Shown piece after piece: positions 16,143 to 23,853 of a DNA stretch of 64,000 nt. The notes below the pieces were generated by a model. That model made no database searches. It was not told the DNA's origin and was given only the letters and a program-made list of their open reading frames with translations. The first letter of the stretch is position 1. Every line of letters starts with the position of its first letter. The position numbers and the translations under genes were made by a program. The DNA lies in assembly GCA_016215405.1 (NCBI GenBank), contig JACRJQ010000008.1, positions 124,001 to 188,000 of the forward strand, in the 5' to 3' direction. This DNA is from Candidatus Tayloriibacteriota bacterium. Its GTDB lineage: Bacteria > Patescibacteria > Paceibacteria > UBA9973 > UBA6065.

Positions 16143-16904
16143 ATGCGTTACATCTACAATAGCTTCATTTACGAGCCCCTCTATAACGGCCTTATAATCC
16201 TCGTCGACCTCCTCAAAAGCCTCTCGTGGGTCGATGCCGGCATCATAATCATCCTTTTCACGATCATCGTTAAGCTCGTCCTCTTCCCTCTTTCGAAGAA
16301 GGCCGTCCGTACCCAGGCTGTAATGAAGCTCGTCGAGCCGGAGCTCGCCGCTCTTAAAGAGAAGTATAAGGGGGACAAGCAGGCCCAGGCGGTCCATATC
16401 ATGAATTTCTACAAGGAGAAGGGCATAAACCCCTTCTCGAGCATCTTCCTCCTCTTTATCCAGCTCCCGATAATATTCGCGCTCTATAAGGTCTTCTACG
16501 CCACAGGCTTCACTTCGATCCATACAGAGCTCCTCTATTCGTTCGTCTCCGTTCCTCCCCTCCCGTCGCCTCTATTCCTCGGTATTCTCGATGTCACGGA
16601 GAAGAGCGCCGTCCTCGCCGTCCTCGCGGCGGTCTCTCAGTATTTTCAGATAAAGCTCTCCGTTCCGGTATTGCCAAAGAAAACAGGAGGAGAAAGGAAC
16701 TTCCAAGAGGATTTCGCGCGCAACATGCAGGTCCAGATGAAATACGTTCTGCCTGTGATGATCCTTTTCATCTCCTATCACGTTGCCGGCGCGCTCGCCC
16801 TCTACTGGATAACCTCGAACCTATTCACCATTGGCCAAGAGCTGGTGATCCGCAGGCAGCTCGAGCGAGAAAGGGTCGCGGCGAAGGCAGTCGTTAAGGC
16901 CTAA
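16143..16904 (+). CDS. yidC: Membrane protein insertase YidC
   Basis: Oxa1/YidC-family insertase that inserts and folds inner-membrane proteins, with or without SecYEG. The 253-residue protein has five likely membrane segments (first at about residues 12-30, then 36-52 with the LFTIIVKLVLFPLSKK motif carrying the conserved cytoplasmic Arg/Lys loop after it, 92-112, 150-165 and 200-230). The large periplasmic domain of Gram-negative YidC is absent, matching the monoderm-type short form. TATACT ends 7 nt before the ATG at 16143, so it can also be transcribed on its own. Two hairpins follow the stop. Confidence 0.95.
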   Translation: MRYIYNSFIYEPLYNGLIILVDLLKSLSWVDAGIIIILFTIIVKLVLFPLSKKAVRTQAVMKLVEPELAALKEKYKGDKQAQAVHIMNFYKEKGINPFSSIFLLFIQLPIIFALYKVFYATGFTSIHTELLYSFVSVPPLPSPLFLGILDVTEKSAVLAVLAAVSQYFQIKLSVPVLPKKTGGERNFQEDFARNMQVQMKYVLPVMILFISYHVAGALALYWITSNLFTIGQELVIRRQLERERVAAKAVVKA

Positions 16905-16910
16905 GCGCTT

Positions 16911-16965
16911 TTACCGAGGCGAAACCTCGGTAAGAAAAGCCCCGCGAGAGCGGGGCTTTTCTTAG
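16911..16965. terminator. Tandem hairpins between yidC and the surface-protein gene
   Basis: First stem TTACCGAGG-CGAAA-CCTCGGTAA (16911-16932); second and stronger TAAGAAAAGCCCCGC-GAGA-GCGGGGCTTTTCTTA (16931-16965). The second has U-runs in both directions, so it ends both convergent transcripts. Confidence 0.85.
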
Positions 16966-16973
16966 GATGCGGG

Positions 16974-18206
16974 TTACGGCACCAGGGCGTATGCCCACGG
17001 AGTCATATCCCTTTTGTTCCTGAATACGAGCATGGTCTCCTTCTCGTCGAGGCTCAGATCGAATATGTCCATCGAGACGCCAGCTTCGGAGAGAGGGTTG
17101 AATATTTCCTCGGTTACTCCTGTCGAAACATTTATTTTCCAGAAGCTGTCCTCAAAGGAGATCCTTCCTTTATACCAGTCATCCGGGTAGAGGCCTGATT
17201 CGATGAATCGAGGGACGGCGCAGTAGATCGAGACTTTTTCTTTCGCGCTCCAGACGCATTTATCAGAGAGAGTGGAGACCCCTACGCCGAAGCTGTTTTC
17301 CTCTTTGACGTCTGCGACCGCAGAGGCGAGGCCGTCTGCCCCGTCTGAGCCTGAATAGAATACGAAGCTGCCATCGACGTTTCCGAGAGGCCTTAGACCG
17401 AGGGTGCCGCCTATGACTTTGGTATATGCGCCGGTCGCGCTATCGAGGAGATATGCGCTGCCTCCGGATTTTCCGCTCGGCCGAGAATAGAGGGTGATTG
17501 CCTTTGGCGATGACCATACAGCATCCCAATCTCCGAAGGTGGAGGAGAACACGACGGTCTTCTTCGAGCCGTTCATCTCAGACACTATGCCTTGCGCGCC
17601 AGCACCGGTCTCGTCGAGGTAGAAGGCTCGGTTCCCCTGTACGGACACGCTGGAAATGCCGTCCTGGAGGAAAAGCCCTTCAAGCGCAGCTTCTGGGGAT
17701 GAGGTCGAGAGCTGGGCATAGAAGGTCCTCACTATCCCGTCTTTCAGATATCGGATAAGGAGCTTCGATCCGTCCTTGCTCCAGAGCGCCTCGTGTATCT
17801 TCGGGAGAGTGGTGTTGGATATCTTGGTCGAGGAAGTCGTCTCGTCCGAGGTCTCGTAGATGTGGCCGGTCGCGCGTTCTACGTATCTCATGAACACCGT
17901 CTCTCCCTTATCGAACGCGACGACGCCCGCCGAAGGAGAGGTCGAGAGCTGCCGAAGGCGAGGCTTTTCGGAGGAGCTTCCGCCACCAAGGTCGATGACC
18001 AACCCTTCATCCCCTTCTTCGCCCTCGCCCGTACCGCCCGTCGCACCTCCCTGGCTTCCTGTCCCGCCCGGGAATAGCCCCCCCTGGACGTTCTCGCCCG
18101 TTTCTTCCGGTATGTTCGAGCTAGACCTGTTCCAGATGTACCAACCGACTATCGCGAATATGGCGAGGACCGCAATGACGAGTATTGTAAAGGTTTTCTT
18201 CGACAT
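16974..18206 (-). CDS. Membrane-anchored propeller-like exported protein
   Basis: A 410-residue protein with an N-terminal membrane anchor (about residues 5-25), a Gly/Ser/Glu-rich linker (about 30-80) and an extracytoplasmic part whose repeated LLIRYLKDG, AVWSSPKAITLYS and SFVFYSGSDG segments look like beta-propeller blades of the WD40/TolB kind. No enzyme motif is seen. It is the last gene of a three-gene minus-strand unit, 6 nt after the VirB2-like gene's stop, so it is probably part of the cell-surface secretion module. Its specific role is unknown. Confidence 0.75.
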   Translation of the reverse strand: MSKKTFTILVIAVLAIFAIVGWYIWNRSSSNIPEETGENVQGGLFPGGTGSQGGATGGTGEGEEGDEGLVIDLGGGSSSEKPRLRQLSTSPSAGVVAFDKGETVFMRYVERATGHIYETSDETTSSTKISNTTLPKIHEALWSKDGSKLLIRYLKDGIVRTFYAQLSTSSPEAALEGLFLQDGISSVSVQGNRAFYLDETGAGAQGIVSEMNGSKKTVVFSSTFGDWDAVWSSPKAITLYSRPSGKSGGSAYLLDSATGAYTKVIGGTLGLRPLGNVDGSFVFYSGSDGADGLASAVADVKEENSFGVGVSTLSDKCVWSAKEKVSIYCAVPRFIESGLYPDDWYKGRISFEDSFWKINVSTGVTEEIFNPLSEAGVSMDIFDLSLDEKETMLVFRNKRDMTPWAYALVP

Positions 18207-18212
18207 ATAGGA

Positions 18213-19229
18213 TTAATTGTTACATCCGTTCTCGACTGTATAGCCGCGAGGGCATTTTTTGAGATTTTCGAGCCACTTATCATCCATTACTTTTAGTTGA
18301 GCGAGAGCGTATTGCCTGTATATTTCCGCAGCCGCGCTATCTGTGTTTCTTAACTCGGCATAATCTCGGCTCATCGTGGAAAGGAAATCGCCCCTTGTCT
18401 CTTGAAAAAGCCTCGGTCCGCTGTCTGATGCGACGGGATATTTTCCACTTTCTAAGCCTGATATTATTGCGGTTGTTCCAAGCGTGACGTTGGTCTTTGC
18501 CACGTTAAACTTAACAAGCACCTGCGCCTCTTTCGCGGCCAGGGGGTCCGTTATCTGGGAAGCAACGTTCTGCTGACTTTGGATTGTGTCCTGGGCGATC
18601 TTCTGGGCCGCCGCGGTGTCGCCATTTTGTATGGCCTCGACGATCTTTTTGTCGATTTGCGCTTGCGAAGCGGCGATAGCAGCGACTTTCGGATCGCCCG
18701 TCGTCGAGCTGAGAGAGACTTTCTGTGCATTATTTAGAGCACTCTCATAGGCTTTGCCGAGAACGTTACTACCTGCCAACTCCCCTGCTTTTGGCGCCCC
18801 CAAGTCGAGATTGATATTCACGAGATCGGAGTTGATCGTCCGCAGTATGAGATACGAGGCGAGGAGAAGGAGGAGCCCCCAGAGAGCGCCTGTCCATTTC
18901 TCCTTAGCGGCCGACTTTCCGGTTATCGCCTCCGTAGTCGCGTATTCTATGCCCGCCCAGATGATCATGCCCACAGCGAGCACCGCTGCGAGCCCTATGG
19001 ATACGCCGTATATGTTGGTTATCACCTTGATGGGGTCCACCGCCTTGGTCGGCTCGAACGCTCCAGGAAGGGTCGTGAGGGAGCAATATTTTCCGGAGCC
19101 GTCGGCCGCTTTGCCGTTCACGCAGGCTACTTGCGCCTCTGCGTATGCGAAACCTCCGAATATGGAGAGCGCGATGAGCGAGAGAGCGCTTGCCGCGAGA
19201 GCCTTCCTTAGGATGCGAGCGTATCTCAT
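18213..19229 (-). CDS. VirB2/TrbC-like two-helix membrane protein with long C-terminal extension
   Basis: The signal peptide (cleavage near GGFAYAEA, about residue 30) is followed by two membrane helices (about 72-95 and 118-135) joined by a short charged loop (TTEAITGKSAAKEKW). This is the arrangement of VirB2/TrbC pilin-like subunits in type IV secretion clusters. After residue 140 an unusual soluble region of nearly 200 residues follows, rich in Ala, Gln and Lys with helical repeats, ending in a two-Cys tail (KKCPRGYTVENGCNN). The start overlaps the stop of the preceding gene by 4 nt (ATGA), showing translational coupling. The pilin assignment is by topology and context. Confidence 0.7.
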   Translation of the reverse strand: MRYARILRKALAASALSLIALSIFGGFAYAEAQVACVNGKAADGSGKYCSLTTLPGAFEPTKAVDPIKVITNIYGVSIGLAAVLAVGMIIWAGIEYATTEAITGKSAAKEKWTGALWGLLLLLASYLILRTINSDLVNINLDLGAPKAGELAGSNVLGKAYESALNNAQKVSLSSTTGDPKVAAIAASQAQIDKKIVEAIQNGDTAAAQKIAQDTIQSQQNVASQITDPLAAKEAQVLVKFNVAKTNVTLGTTAIISGLESGKYPVASDSGPRLFQETRGDFLSTMSRDYAELRNTDSAAAEIYRQYALAQLKVMDDKWLENLKKCPRGYTVENGCNN

Positions 19230-20233
19230 TGATTTATAGTTATAGATCCCTGCGCGCCCTGGAGGAGCTTCGCGCGGTGCTGTACCACGAGGTTTATGTC
19301 AGACCTGCCGCCCGTCCCTGATTTGCGCAAGACGATCTCGTTCCTGTCCTTAAAATCGGCGATGCTGCCGCCGTTCATCTTCCAATCGAAGCTCAGGAAT
19401 CCGTCGAGCGGGTCGAGACCGGAGATATAGAAAGGCTCGGCGCGGAGCGTTATCTCTTCGGAGAGGAGATCGAACGAGTTTCGGAGAGCCTTCTCGTACA
19501 TAAGCCCATAGAGAGGGCTGTTCTCGTAGAAGACGATCTCAGGAAGGCTCGGTACCACTGTGGTGAACGCCGATCCGGCGAGGTTCTCTTTAGGCGAGGA
19601 CACCTCGACCGTTATCTCCTCCCCTTCCCTCATGTAGCTCGTCTGGGAGGTGGTGAAAGAATCCCTCCCGAAGCCAGACGCGCTCCCCTGGACGGTACCG
19701 TTCTTCTTCCAGGTGTATATAAGGTCTTTCGGGTTTATCCTTTTGCCGGACTGGTCGAAGAATTCGGGGATGGCGGTCACCTTAAAGGCGCCGTTATAGG
19801 AATGCAGAGCTTTCCCTTCGTAGAAGGGCGGCACATACGTATCCGATTGCCAGAGTAAGGTGACGTCGGCGGGACGGAATAGCATGCCGTTCCTTATCAC
19901 TCCGAAGTCTGGAGTGCTCACCTCGATCGAGATCGAGGTCGCCGTGCCCGTCTTGCCGAGCTTGAGGCTTATCTCTTTGAGGCCTACCCCTTCGGCGTAG
20001 ATCTCCCCGTTGACCGACCATTTAAATATCGCCTTGTTGAGGTCTGTGCTGTAGCTCTGCGCGGAAACGTAGATGGTCTGGTTCGGCCGAGGATATTCTG
20101 GCACGACGCTAAAGACGATGGGCTCGCTGATGCCCGGTATCGTCTGCGCGGAGACGCCGCTCGAGAGGGCCGAGGCGACCAAAAGAAGGGCTGCGAAAAG
20201 GGAGAGGATTGTGCCTTTTATGAAGCGCAACAT
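19226..20233 (-). CDS. Secreted Ig-like protein of the secretion cluster
   Basis: A 335-residue exported protein with a clear signal peptide (residues 1-29, ending SSGVSAQ). The mature part is beta-rich with repeated segments of the type FKWSVNGEIYAEG, YTWKKNGTVQGSA and FDWKMNGGSI, suggesting three Ig-like/PKD-like domains. No cell-wall anchor or membrane helix is visible at the C-terminus. TACAAT ends 6 nt before the ATG at 20233, so this starts a separate leaderless transcript with the VirB2-like and propeller-like genes. Function unknown; an extracellular adhesion or channel-cap role is only a guess. Confidence 0.75.
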   Translation of the reverse strand: MLRFIKGTILSLFAALLLVASALSSGVSAQTIPGISEPIVFSVVPEYPRPNQTIYVSAQSYSTDLNKAIFKWSVNGEIYAEGVGLKEISLKLGKTGTATSISIEVSTPDFGVIRNGMLFRPADVTLLWQSDTYVPPFYEGKALHSYNGAFKVTAIPEFFDQSGKRINPKDLIYTWKKNGTVQGSASGFGRDSFTTSQTSYMREGEEITVEVSSPKENLAGSAFTTVVPSLPEIVFYENSPLYGLMYEKALRNSFDLLSEEITLRAEPFYISGLDPLDGFLSFDWKMNGGSIADFKDRNEIVLRKSGTGGRSDINLVVQHRAKLLQGAQGSITINQ

Positions 20234-20251
20234 GGATATATTGTATCACAA

Positions 20252-20278
20252 GGAAAAGCCGCGCAGGATGCGCGGCTT
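20252..20278 (-). terminator. Intrinsic terminator at the end of virB4
   Basis: Minus-strand stem AAGCCGCGC/GCGCGGCTT (20256-20264 with 20270-20278) followed by TTCCTTG. It overlaps the virB4 stop codon and divides the secretion cluster into two transcripts. Confidence 0.65.
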
Positions 20279-22082
20279 ACTGCATATCTGCCTTCGCCTG
20301 CTTCATGGCGAGGACTTGGGAAGGGTCGGACGTTATTATCTGGTCTTCCGTATACGAGGCTATGATCTTGATCGCCACATGTTTGAGGCCCACGAAGAAT
20401 ATGCCTTCCCCGACATCGGATTCGAGAAGGAGGTATTTCTCTTCGTCTGTGAGGTTGAATACCTGCTGGAGCCTGTCGATCGACGAGGGCGACTGCTTGA
20501 GGAGGACTTGGATAGACGAGTTCGTGATGATAGGCAGGCCGTAGGGCGATTTGAGGAAGTCGTCGACGTCCTGGGTGATAGTCGCGACGCCGAGGTAGTA
20601 TTTTCTCCCTCGCTTGGCGAGGCCGAGGAGGAACGACGCCGTGTCGTCCGATTTCATCATCCACCACGCCTCGTCGATGACGAGGAGGCGTTTCTTGAGG
20701 TTCTTCCTGATAGCGTTCCAGATATAGTGGGTGACGATATACATCGCGACCGGTTTGAGCTCTTCCTCCATGTCGCGTAGGGAGAACACGATGAACTTCG
20801 CGCCGATATCGACGTTCGTCGGCCTGTTGATGAAGCCCGACCACGTGCCTTTCGTATATTTCGTGAGGCGCTGGACGAGAGACTCCCCTCCTTCCATGCC
20901 GGCGAGGACGAGCTCGAAATCGGAGAGGAGCGGCGGCTCTATCGCAGAGAAGTCCGAGTCTGGCGTGATGTCTTTGAGGGCGTACGTCTCGCTTATCGCC
21001 TTGTCGATGATGGCATCCTCCTCGGGGGTTAGGCCTCCCATCATGATCCTGAAGAGCCCTACGAGGTTTATGATGTTCGAGCGCAGCACGTCTGCTCCCG
21101 ACTCGTCTTCGCGCGGGATAGGCAGATCGAACGGATTGATGTGGTGCTCCGAGTTGAGCGATATGTTGAAGTATTTTCCGCCGGTCGCCTCCGCGAGGAA
21201 TTCGTATTCCCTCTCAGGGTCGATGACGATGACGTCGGTGTCGAACATGAGTGTTCGGAGTATCTCGAGCTTCGTGGTATAGGACTTTCCCGCGCCGGAT
21301 TTGGCGAACGTGATCGAATTGTAGTTCTCGAGAGAGAAGCGGTCGAAGAGGACCAAAGACGAGTTATGGCGGTTGATGCCGTAGAGGATGCCCTTGTCGG
21401 AAGTGAGGTCGAACGAGATGAATGGGAAGAGCGACGAGAGGGGCGACGAGTTGAGCTTGGAATGCACCCCGAGCTCGTCGGAAGCGGTAGGAAGGTTAGA
21501 TTTGTAGCCCTGTTCCTGCTGGAAGAGCGCCGGCTTTACATAGACAAGCTTTGATTCGAGGATGGATTTTATCTCCGATTCGGTCTTGTCGAGCTCCTGC
21601 TCGTTCTCGCCGTAGATGGAAAGGTATACCCCGACGTCGAAGAGCTTCTCTTGGGCCTGCTGGAGCTGATCGCGCAGCTGCTCGAGGTCCTGATACGCCG
21701 TGTCGAGCATCGGGTCGCGGACGAGGCCCTTCTGCTCGCGTATCGATATCTGGCTCTGCACCTCCGCCACTTTCTTTTGGAATTGCCTGAGGACCTTCGC
21801 GGTCTCTATCGGGTGGATGAATATCGAGATGTTGAATACCTTGTCGAGGTTTATGATGGGCGCGAACCAGCTCTCGGAGAGGAAGCGCGGATATGAGATG
21901 ACGAAGAACGATCGAACGATCTTATCGCCGAGGGAGAGCTCTCGCGGGGATATCTTGAGTGCGGACGGAGCGATCACGTCTTTGAGCTCGAGGACGCCGG
22001 CTTCGTATATCTCCTGCGGGAGGATAGGCGCTATTGATGCCCTGTTCCCGTCCTTTTTCTTCATAAAGTCGAAAAGTCCCAT
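20277..22082 (-). CDS. virB4: VirB4-family type IV secretion ATPase
   Basis: Cytoplasmic ATPase that energises type IV secretion channels. It is 601 residues with Walker A KSGAGKSYT (G263 to S267), a VIDPEREY motif at about 286-293 and Walker B RLLVIDEAWW (D470, E471), followed by the RGRKYYLGVATITQD segment typical of VirB4/TraC motor domains. The N-terminal region (about 1-230) is the VirB4 N-domain-like part, with a coiled coil at about 95-150. It starts 4 nt after a separate VirB4-N-like gene. No VirD4 coupling protein or relaxase is in this window, so conjugation is not implied. Confidence 0.9.
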   Translation of the reverse strand: MGLFDFMKKKDGNRASIAPILPQEIYEAGVLELKDVIAPSALKISPRELSLGDKIVRSFFVISYPRFLSESWFAPIINLDKVFNISIFIHPIETAKVLRQFQKKVAEVQSQISIREQKGLVRDPMLDTAYQDLEQLRDQLQQAQEKLFDVGVYLSIYGENEQELDKTESEIKSILESKLVYVKPALFQQEQGYKSNLPTASDELGVHSKLNSSPLSSLFPFISFDLTSDKGILYGINRHNSSLVLFDRFSLENYNSITFAKSGAGKSYTTKLEILRTLMFDTDVIVIDPEREYEFLAEATGGKYFNISLNSEHHINPFDLPIPREDESGADVLRSNIINLVGLFRIMMGGLTPEEDAIIDKAISETYALKDITPDSDFSAIEPPLLSDFELVLAGMEGGESLVQRLTKYTKGTWSGFINRPTNVDIGAKFIVFSLRDMEEELKPVAMYIVTHYIWNAIRKNLKKRLLVIDEAWWMMKSDDTASFLLGLAKRGRKYYLGVATITQDVDDFLKSPYGLPIITNSSIQVLLKQSPSSIDRLQQVFNLTDEEKYLLLESDVGEGIFFVGLKHVAIKIIASYTEDQIITSDPSQVLAMKQAKADMQ

Positions 22083-22086
22083 AGGT

Positions 22087-22722
22087 TTAATTTAGAGGGA
22101 TAGGCTTCTCCGTGTCTCCGGGATTGAATATCTTGTAGAAGAGCTCGACGATCTCTTCGGTTCCGAGCTCGACCGACCTGATGCCGCAGCGGACGAGGCC
22201 TTGAGTGACCACCCCCACCCTCTGCTCGAGCTGGCTTCTGTGCTCTTCGAAGAGCTCGATCCTCTTTTCGGCAGATTGAGCGTCGGTCCTTTTCGAGAAG
22301 ACGTCGGTCACGCTCGATTTGTTGAGGGTCGCGGGAGAGTAGGGCACGACCACGAAGAACGTCTTGGTCATGATGTTGGAGTTCTCCGTGAAATTCTTGA
22401 TGAATCCGATGTACTCGCGGGTCTGGATCTTGAGGAGGTCGGAGACCTGCTCTTTGAGCCTGTTCTCGAGGAGGGCGATGTAGGGCCTGATGTCGAGCTT
22501 TCTAGACTGTATGAATATCTGGATCGAGAAGTCGAGAGAGTTCACGAAATTCTGGAACTGCATGAGGATCGACTGCTGTTCGTCGGCTGATTTGAGCGCG
22601 AAGTTGAGCGAGGACGCCATGATGACGGCGCGAAGCGATCCGTCTTTGAGGACGACGATGCCTTGGCGTATCTCCTTTATAGGGACGAACTCCTGCGTCG
22701 TCTTGGCGTTAACGGCTGGCAT
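22087..22722 (-). CDS. VirB4 N-domain-like protein of the secretion cluster
   Basis: A 211-residue soluble protein with no ATPase motif. The VPIKEIRQGIVVLKDGSLRAV start, the central SADEQQSILMQFQNFVNSLD and the helical remainder are the layout seen at the N-terminus of TraC/VirB4-type ATPases and in stand-alone partners next to PrgI and VirB4 in Patescibacteria. It lies between prgI and virB4 on the same strand. TATACT ends 6 nt before the ATG, so it also starts its own leaderless transcript. It probably docks the ATPase to the channel; that role is inferred from position. Confidence 0.7.
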   Translation of the reverse strand: MPAVNAKTTQEFVPIKEIRQGIVVLKDGSLRAVIMASSLNFALKSADEQQSILMQFQNFVNSLDFSIQIFIQSRKLDIRPYIALLENRLKEQVSDLLKIQTREYIGFIKNFTENSNIMTKTFFVVVPYSPATLNKSSVTDVFSKRTDAQSAEKRIELFEEHRSQLEQRVGVVTQGLVRCGIRSVELGTEEIVELFYKIFNPGDTEKPIPLN

Positions 22723-22739
22723 GGATGAAGTATATCAGA

Positions 22740-23177
22740 TTAGATATTCGACCTGCCCTTCTGGCTCTGGACGGGATTCTGCGCCTGCTTGATGTCGAGA
22801 GACCACGTGAGATCCTTGAGCTTGGAGTCCGAGAGCTTCGGGACGTAGAAATCGTTAGTCGTCGCCTCTGCGGCCTGTTTCGCGATCACCTGCTTGTCGA
22901 CCTTCTTCCAGATGTAGAGCTTGTTACCTATGTAATATCCCCAGGCGGCCTCGACGACGTTTATGAACGGCTTGTTGTTTATCTTGTAGAACGCCAGAGC
23001 GAGGGTGAATCCTACGATAGGAAGGATGAGGATGGCGCTTAGGAAGAGGTTGCCCGCAAAGGAATACACGAGGAACGAGAGCCCGGCGCCGCCGAGGAGG
23101 TATATGAACTGCCTGAGGGTGAGGGGGCCGAATATCTTGTCTTCAACCTCTATGAACTGGGGCACCTGGAATCGCAT
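22740..23177 (-). CDS. PrgI-family membrane protein (VirB3-like)
   Basis: A small inner-membrane component of Gram-positive-type type IV secretion systems. The sequence MRFQVPQFIEVEDKIFGPLT followed by two adjacent membrane helices (about residues 27-45 and 50-68) is the PrgI pattern; a soluble tail of about 75 residues follows (NNKPFINVVEAAWGYYIGNK is family-like). TATAAT ends 6 nt before the ATG at 23177, which decides this start over one six codons upstream. The product is 145 residues and adjoins the VirB4-N-like gene and virB4, the usual PrgI neighbourhood. Confidence 0.85.
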   Translation of the reverse strand: MRFQVPQFIEVEDKIFGPLTLRQFIYLLGGAGLSFLVYSFAGNLFLSAILILPIVGFTLALAFYKINNKPFINVVEAAWGYYIGNKLYIWKKVDKQVIAKQAAEATTNDFYVPKLSDSKLKDLTWSLDIKQAQNPVQSQKGRSNI

Positions 23178-23193
23178 AGCGATATTATAGCGC

Positions 23194-23221
23194 AAAAAAC
23201 ATCGCCCTTGCGGGCGATGTT
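23194..23221 (-). terminator. Intrinsic terminator upstream of prgI
   Basis: Minus-strand stem ACATCGCCC-GCAA-GGGCGATGT (23199-23220) followed by TTTTTTGCGC. It follows directly on the stop of the 209-residue gene and is placed just before the prgI -10 hexamer. Confidence 0.85.
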
Positions 23222-23851
23222 CTAGGCGATAGGCTCTCTGTAAGGGTCCGCGGAGTATTTTGGCTTTGGCGGTTCGGGGACTGGGTGCTGTAGCGTCGGT
23301 TCGGGCTTTATCTGGGCCCTTTGGGCCGGGAGATTGACCGTTTCCGTGAGTTTCCCTGCTATGAATTCGTTGGCCACCGTCTTTTTCGATTCCTCGAGGA
23401 CCTCTTTTGGTACCGCCGGGCCTCCGGTATCGACGGTTATAGGAGGCGTGGAAGGAGTCGGATTCTCGATTTCGGCGAGGAGGCTCTCTCGTTCGAGGTT
23501 CTCGAGTTTTGATTCTTGTGGCGTAGCCGACGCTTCGACCGGAGTACCTGCAGCGATATTTCGGAAAGGGAGGAATACGCTCTGATTGAGCTCATTCACC
23601 ACTCCGTTGAGGTCTTTTACCGACCCTCCGAGAGCCTTGCCTAATTCCCGCGGGAAGTCTGAGGTGTTCAGGAGGCCCGTGAGAGCGAGAAAGACAAGAT
23701 CACCCATCTTCCCTATCCCATCGAGGAGGAGGCCGTGCCGGGTTCCGATGTCACGGAGAGAGGATGTGAAATCCACAGACGCGAGGAACTCCTTTTCCCT
23801 TTCAGAGAGCCTTTTGTACGAATATATTTTTTGTTCGTTGGTGAAATCCAT
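23222..23851 (-). CDS. Hypothetical cytoplasmic protein of the secretion cluster
   Basis: A 209-residue protein with no signal peptide. The N-terminal half is helical (SEREKEFLASVDFTSSLRDI) with a hydrophobic patch at about 50-62; the second half is Pro/Glu-rich and probably disordered (PTPSTPPITVDTGGPAVP, then PVPEPPKPKYSADPYREP). It lies 2 nt after the TrbL/VirB6-like gene, so it is co-translated with it, and a terminator follows. No family is recognised; a chaperone-like or regulatory partner of the channel is possible. Confidence 0.65.
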   Translation of the reverse strand: MDFTNEQKIYSYKRLSEREKEFLASVDFTSSLRDIGTRHGLLLDGIGKMGDLVFLALTGLLNTSDFPRELGKALGGSVKDLNGVVNELNQSVFLPFRNIAAGTPVEASATPQESKLENLERESLLAEIENPTPSTPPITVDTGGPAVPKEVLEESKKTVANEFIAGKLTETVNLPAQRAQIKPEPTLQHPVPEPPKPKYSADPYREPIA

Positions 23852-23853
23852 CT

